A stretch of DNA of 64,000 nucleotides from positions 1 to 64,000 of the forward strand of contig NZ_LAZS01000011.1 of the NCBI RefSeq assembly GCF_002007205.1, given 5' to 3'. The notes under the pieces are model-generated. The model was not told the DNA's origin and made no database searches. It was given only the letters and a program-made list of their open reading frames with translations. This DNA is from Ensifer adhaerens (GTDB lineage Bacteria > Pseudomonadota > Alphaproteobacteria > Rhizobiales > Rhizobiaceae). Numbering within the stretch: the first letter of the stretch is position 1; every line of letters begins with the position of its first letter. Below are positions 61,184 through 64,000 of the stretch, piece after piece. A program made the position numbers and the translations under genes.

Positions 61184-62407
61184 ATGTTGGACAGATTGAT
61201 AAGACCGAAACCGAGCGGCGGCATTCCGCGCGGACTCTCGACCACCGGCCCGGTGCTCTTCTCCTATGGCTTTCGGCCGTTCTTCCTCGCAGCCGCCCTC
61301 TGGGCGATCGGCGCCATGGCGCTGTGGATCGCGGCCCTTGTTCTCGGACTAGACCTAGCCGGCGACTACGGTGCCGCCCATTGGCACGCGCATGAGATGC
61401 TGTTTGGCTTTTCCTCCGCCGTTCTCGGCGGCTTTCTGTTGACGGCGATCCCGAACTGGACGGGAAGGCTGCCGGTTTCCGGCCGGCCGCTCGCTGCCCT
61501 CTTCGGGCTCTGGGTCATTGGTCGGGTTGCTCTCCTGTCGAGCGGCATCATCGGCCTACCCGTCGCAGCCGCTGTCGAGGCGCTGTTTCTGCCGGTGCTG
61601 TTGCTGATCTGCGCGCGCGAGGTGATCGTCGGTCGCAAGTGGAAGGACCTCAAGGTGATCGGCGGGCTCATAATTTTGTCCGCCGCCAATATCTGGTTCC
61701 ACCTCTCGGTCCTCGGCAATCTCGATGTCGACGCCGCAGCGCGGCTGGCGATCGGGGCCTACACCATGCTGATCATGATTGTCGGCGGACGCATCGTGCC
61801 GAGCTTCACCCGCAACTGGCTGAACAAGGTTGGCCGCACCGATTTCCCCGTGCCCTACAACAGGTTCGACACCGCGGCGATCCTGATCGGCGTTGCAGCG
61901 CTCGCCGCCTGGACGTTCGCGCCCGTTCACATCGTCACCGCAGCGATTGCGGTGATCGCGTGCGCCTTTCATACGGTACGGTTGCTGCGCTGGCACGGAT
62001 CACCGACCTGGCCGGAGAAGCTGCTCTTCGTTCTGCACGCGGCTTACGCCTTCGTGCCGCTCGGCTTCCTGGCGATATCGGCCGGCGCGATCGAGCTTCT
62101 CAGCGACTACCCGGTCATGCATGTGCTGACCGTCGGCGTGATCGCCTTCATGATGCTCGCCGTGATGACGCGCGCCACTCGCGGCCATACCGGGCGGCCG
62201 CTGGTGGGATCGGCACTCACCAGCGCCTCCTATGTCGCGATCGCGGGCGCCGCGCTGATCCGGCCGCTGGCCGAGGTGCTGCCGGCGCATTATCATCACC
62301 TGATCGCGCTTTCGGGTGTGTTGTGGATCGCAGCGTTTGCGCTGTTCACGTTCGAATACGGACCGATGCTGGTGCGCGAGCGCCGCTCGCCGCGCGCCTC
62401 ATCCTGA
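61184..62407 (+). CDS. nnrS: NnrS family haem/copper membrane protein
   Basis: 407 residues, about 12 hydrophobic helices. Hallmarks: LFSYGFRPFFLAAALWA, AAHWHAHEMLFGFSSAVLGGFLLTAIPNWTGRLP, GGRIVPSFTRNWLN, MHVLTVGVIAFMMLAVMTRATRGHTGRPL; the repeated His residues are the proposed haem ligands. NnrS protects against NO and nitrosative stress during denitrification. ATG61184 with GAGGACC upstream gives the family N terminus. It is controlled by the box at 61095 and ends at a strong terminator. Confidence 0.94.
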   Translation: MLDRLIRPKPSGGIPRGLSTTGPVLFSYGFRPFFLAAALWAIGAMALWIAALVLGLDLAGDYGAAHWHAHEMLFGFSSAVLGGFLLTAIPNWTGRLPVSGRPLAALFGLWVIGRVALLSSGIIGLPVAAAVEALFLPVLLLICAREVIVGRKWKDLKVIGGLIILSAANIWFHLSVLGNLDVDAAARLAIGAYTMLIMIVGGRIVPSFTRNWLNKVGRTDFPVPYNRFDTAAILIGVAALAAWTFAPVHIVTAAIAVIACAFHTVRLLRWHGSPTWPEKLLFVLHAAYAFVPLGFLAISAGAIELLSDYPVMHVLTVGVIAFMMLAVMTRATRGHTGRPLVGSALTSASYVAIAGAALIRPLAEVLPAHYHHLIALSGVLWIAAFALFTFEYGPMLVRERRSPRASS

Positions 62408-62430
62408 CCGCACGTCGAAACCCAACGCAA

Positions 62431-62463
62431 AAGGCGCCGCGGATGCGGCGCCTTCACTTTTTC
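62431..62463. terminator. Terminator between nnrS and the convergent MIP18 operon
   Basis: AAGGCGCCGC (62431-62440) / GCGGCGCCTT (62445-62454), ten-base stem, four-base loop, followed by TCACTTTTTCT on the + strand. It terminates nnrS. Confidence 0.85.
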
Positions 62464-62477
62464 TAACAGGACCAGGC

Positions 62478-62804
62478 TCAGAAGATGCTGCCGTGGGCAA
62501 ATTCCATCGCGCCGTCGGCCATCATGTCAGGCGTCCACGGCGGTTCGTAGGTCAGGCGCACCTCGGCATATTCGACACCCGGCACATACCAGACGCAATT
62601 CTGCACCGCTTCCTTGAGGAAGGCGGTCGCCGGGCAACCCTTGATCGTCGTCGTCATGGTGACGCGGGCAATGCCGCCCTCCTGAACGTCGATGTCGTAG
62701 ATCAGGCCGAGATCGACGACGTTCTTGCCCATTTCGGGATCGATGATGATGCGCAAGGCATCGCGGATCCTCGCTTCGAGATCCAGGGTCTCAGGCGCCG
62801 ACAT
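62478..62804 (-). CDS. MIP18/DUF59-family metal-sulfur cluster assembly factor
   Basis: 108 residues: EARIRDALRIIIDPEMGKNVVDLGLIYDIDVQEGGIARVTMTTTIKGCPATAFLKEAVQNCVWYVPGVEYAEVRLTYEPPWTPDMM. The DPE motif and the KGCPAT Cys are the conserved SufT/PaaD-like features, and the C-terminal Pro-Pro-Trp-Thr-Pro is typical. The family helps deliver Fe-S clusters. It overlaps the upstream DUF2249 gene by 14 bases and is part of a denitrification-linked operon. It may mature an Fe-S enzyme or repair clusters damaged by NO (inference). Confidence 0.92.
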   Translation of the reverse strand: MSAPETLDLEARIRDALRIIIDPEMGKNVVDLGLIYDIDVQEGGIARVTMTTTIKGCPATAFLKEAVQNCVWYVPGVEYAEVRLTYEPPWTPDMMADGAMEFAHGSIF

Positions 62805-63321
62805 GGGAACGCCTCCCGCCGATACGAATGAGGATCCGGTAGGTCTCGCCGGCCGTATCGAAATTGCCGGCCCATTTGTGGCCGCGCTTGGCAAGTTCCG
62901 GATAGAGGAACAGCGGCTCGCGTGCGAGCAAGGCAAACAGCACCTCGCCCTCCGCCATTTTCTCGGCCGTTGCCAGAATGCGCACCATCGGTTCGGGCGG
63001 ATCGAGTTCGGTCAGATCGAGCTGACGGCTGGGATCGGGCCAGGTGTCGAGATCCGTTTCGCCGGCCGAGAGCCTGATCTCCTCGACCTCGCCTTCGGGC
63101 GAAAACAGAACCTCCCAGTCGCCATTGTCGAGCGGGCGATCCTGATGGGTGAAACCGCGCCCGGCCATGACGCTGAAGAGCGGAACGGGCCTGAAGGTGG
63201 CAATCAGCTTCAGCGCCTGACCCGGCGCCAGGCTGTCGACCGCATTCATGATGGCCTGGAACGGATCGCTGCCGCCGCGCAAGTGCGGCCGGACATCGAG
63301 TTCATAGGGATCTTGGCTCAT
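62791..63321 (-). CDS. DUF2249 domain protein
   Basis: 176 residues with two small domains. The first (ELDVRPHLRGGSDPFQAIMNAVDSLAPGQALKLIATFRPVPLFSVMAGRGFTHQDRPLDNGDWEVLFSP) is a classic DUF2249 fold (TusA/SirA-like shape). The second (LDLTELDPPEPMVRILATAEKMAEGEVLFALLAREPLFLYPELAKRGHKWAGNFDTAGETYRILI) is a second copy. DUF2249 proteins recur in denitrification and NO clusters with unknown function. GGAGG precedes ATG63321. It overlaps both neighbours. Confidence 0.9.
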   Translation of the reverse strand: MSQDPYELDVRPHLRGGSDPFQAIMNAVDSLAPGQALKLIATFRPVPLFSVMAGRGFTHQDRPLDNGDWEVLFSPEGEVEEIRLSAGETDLDTWPDPSRQLDLTELDPPEPMVRILATAEKMAEGEVLFALLAREPLFLYPELAKRGHKWAGNFDTAGETYRILIRIGGRRSHVGA

Positions 63322-64000
63322 GGGAACCTCCGTGAGGAATGGATGGCAGAAACAGGCCTGGTCGAACAAGTCCGTCAGGCAATCGAAGTTCGGCCGGAAC
63401 GTTGATCAGTCGCCGTGTTCGCACGAACTCCAGGATGAGCGCATTGACGGCAATCAACTGGCCGAGACTGGCAAAACGAAAAAGAAGCGCGCTGCCGATC
63501 AGCAGGGCCAGCGTGCCGACCGCGACCGTCAGATAAAAGAGCCGGAACCAGCGAAGGGCGGACGTTTCGCTGACGAGGTCCTGGACCCTCGGGGTCGGCA
63601 TGCGCCCAAGCGCCGGCCCGTAACATTCGAGCCAGGTCATGAACGGCACGATCTTGTAGAGCTGGGCGAGCCCCATGCCCGTCAGCCAGCCAAAGGTGGC
63701 GAGATAAATAACGGCGCCGATAGCCTCATCAAGCCGGCCGGCCGAGAGCAGCGCGACGAAGAGCATAGCCGCGGCGACCAGTGACACGAAGGCGCCGATG
63801 CTGGCGCGGCTGTTGAGTTCGATCGCCTTGCGCCGGCGCTCCCGATAGATACGCAGGATATCGCCGACATAGATCGCGACCACGGCCGCGCCGGAACCGA
63901 CGGCAAGGAGGAAAAGCGGCGAGCGACCAACGGTGCCCACGAGAATGACGGGCACTGCGGCCGCGAGTAAGCCGAGGCAAAGGACGCCGAGCACGAAGAC
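63302..64000 (-). CDS. Integral membrane protein of the denitrification cluster (5' end beyond the window)
   Basis: At least 230 residues, five to six hydrophobic helices; the frame is open to the window edge, so the true start is probably outside. AQLYKIVPFMTWLECYGPALGRMPTPRVQDLV resembles the YKIVPFxxW segment of haem-copper-oxidase-subunit-I-like membrane proteins found near nor/nir genes. AVGTLALLIGSALLFRFASLGQLIAVNALILEFVRTRR follows. Its stop overlaps the DUF2249 start by 20 bases, so they are translationally linked. A role in NO handling or electron transfer is likely but unproven. Confidence 0.8.
   Translation of the reverse strand, partial: VFVLGVLCLGLLAAAVPVILVGTVGRSPLFLLAVGSGAAVVAIYVGDILRIYRERRRKAIELNSRASIGAFVSLVAAAMLFVALLSAGRLDEAIGAVIYLATFGWLTGMGLAQLYKIVPFMTWLECYGPALGRMPTPRVQDLVSETSALRWFRLFYLTVAVGTLALLIGSALLFRFASLGQLIAVNALILEFVRTRRLINVPAELRLPDGLVRPGLFLPSIPHGGSHEPRSL

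Overview
The window looks like a replicon of a Rhizobiaceae alphaproteobacterium, most like Ensifer/Sinorhizobium. The evidence is the high-GC coding style, an ExsH-type RTX glycanase, a BA14K protein, the CTAGAGC-bounded and ACTTTTGCG-centred intergenic palindromes I recognise from rhizobia, and a denitrification block laid out as nnrR-nirV-nirK / nnrS. I saw no rRNA, tRNA, CRISPR array, complete insertion sequence or phage module. Genes are short, mostly self-contained transcription units on both strands, as on a chromid, a large plasmid or an accessory chromosomal arm. The sequence alone does not settle which.

Layout. 0.4-9 kb is an organosulfonate (sulfur-scavenging) cluster: a TauABC-type importer, the FMNH2-dependent monooxygenase SsuD, an HpaC/RutF-type flavin reductase, a small serine hydrolase, and two paralogous FAD/NAD(P)-binding proteins at its two sides. 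An 8-base word, TTTATAGA, occurs before three of its transcription units. 9-12.6 kb carries stress and detoxification genes (YiiM-like MOSC protein, glutamine amidotransferase, redoxin, AhpD-like protein) and a MarR regulator with a cysteine-rich tail. 12.6-13.1 kb is pseudoazurin behind a good FNR/NnrR-type box. 13.2-17.5 kb holds mgtC with its start codon inside a long hairpin, two gene stubs fused by a deletion, a cyclic-nucleotide-domain patatin and a conserved hypothetical. 17.6-21.7 kb has PPK2 overlapping a SulP transporter, a BA14K protein and a lipoprotein. 22-29 kb has an epoxide hydrolase/Rrf2 pair, an EamA transporter, a ribbon-helix-helix protein, a PfpI protein, a hydrolase-OsmC fusion, MsrA and an epimerase.

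29-32 kb includes a secreted hypothetical and then a scar of broken genes (an ART-like fragment and a frameshifted dnaE2 tail) next to a GNAT protein. 32-37 kb is amino-acid metabolism: gdhA, then an Lrp regulator divergent from dadX-dadA. 37-40 kb has the glycanase exsH (its stop codon lies in a palindromic repeat) and a TetR/NIPSNAP divergent pair with a clear operator. 40-45 kb has an ECF sigma/anti-sigma pair, a Bax-inhibitor-1 membrane protein, a DUF2076 protein and a TerC-CBS gene frameshifted in a CT repeat. 45-51 kb has a stand-alone 2Fe-2S/FAD reductase and an RND efflux pair. 51-57 kb has GNAT, LysR/TauE, SMR, YdcZ-type and LysR genes.

57.8-64 kb is denitrification: NnrR (NO-responsive Crp/FNR regulator), NirV, the copper nitrite reductase NirK, divergent NnrS, and a convergent overlapping operon of a MIP18-type Fe-S assembly factor, a DUF2249 protein and a membrane protein cut by the window edge. 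Pseudoazurin is the usual electron donor to NirK. Its FNR/NnrR-type box at 12592-12605 and the boxes before nnrS and nirK suggest a single regulon about 45 kb apart in this window.
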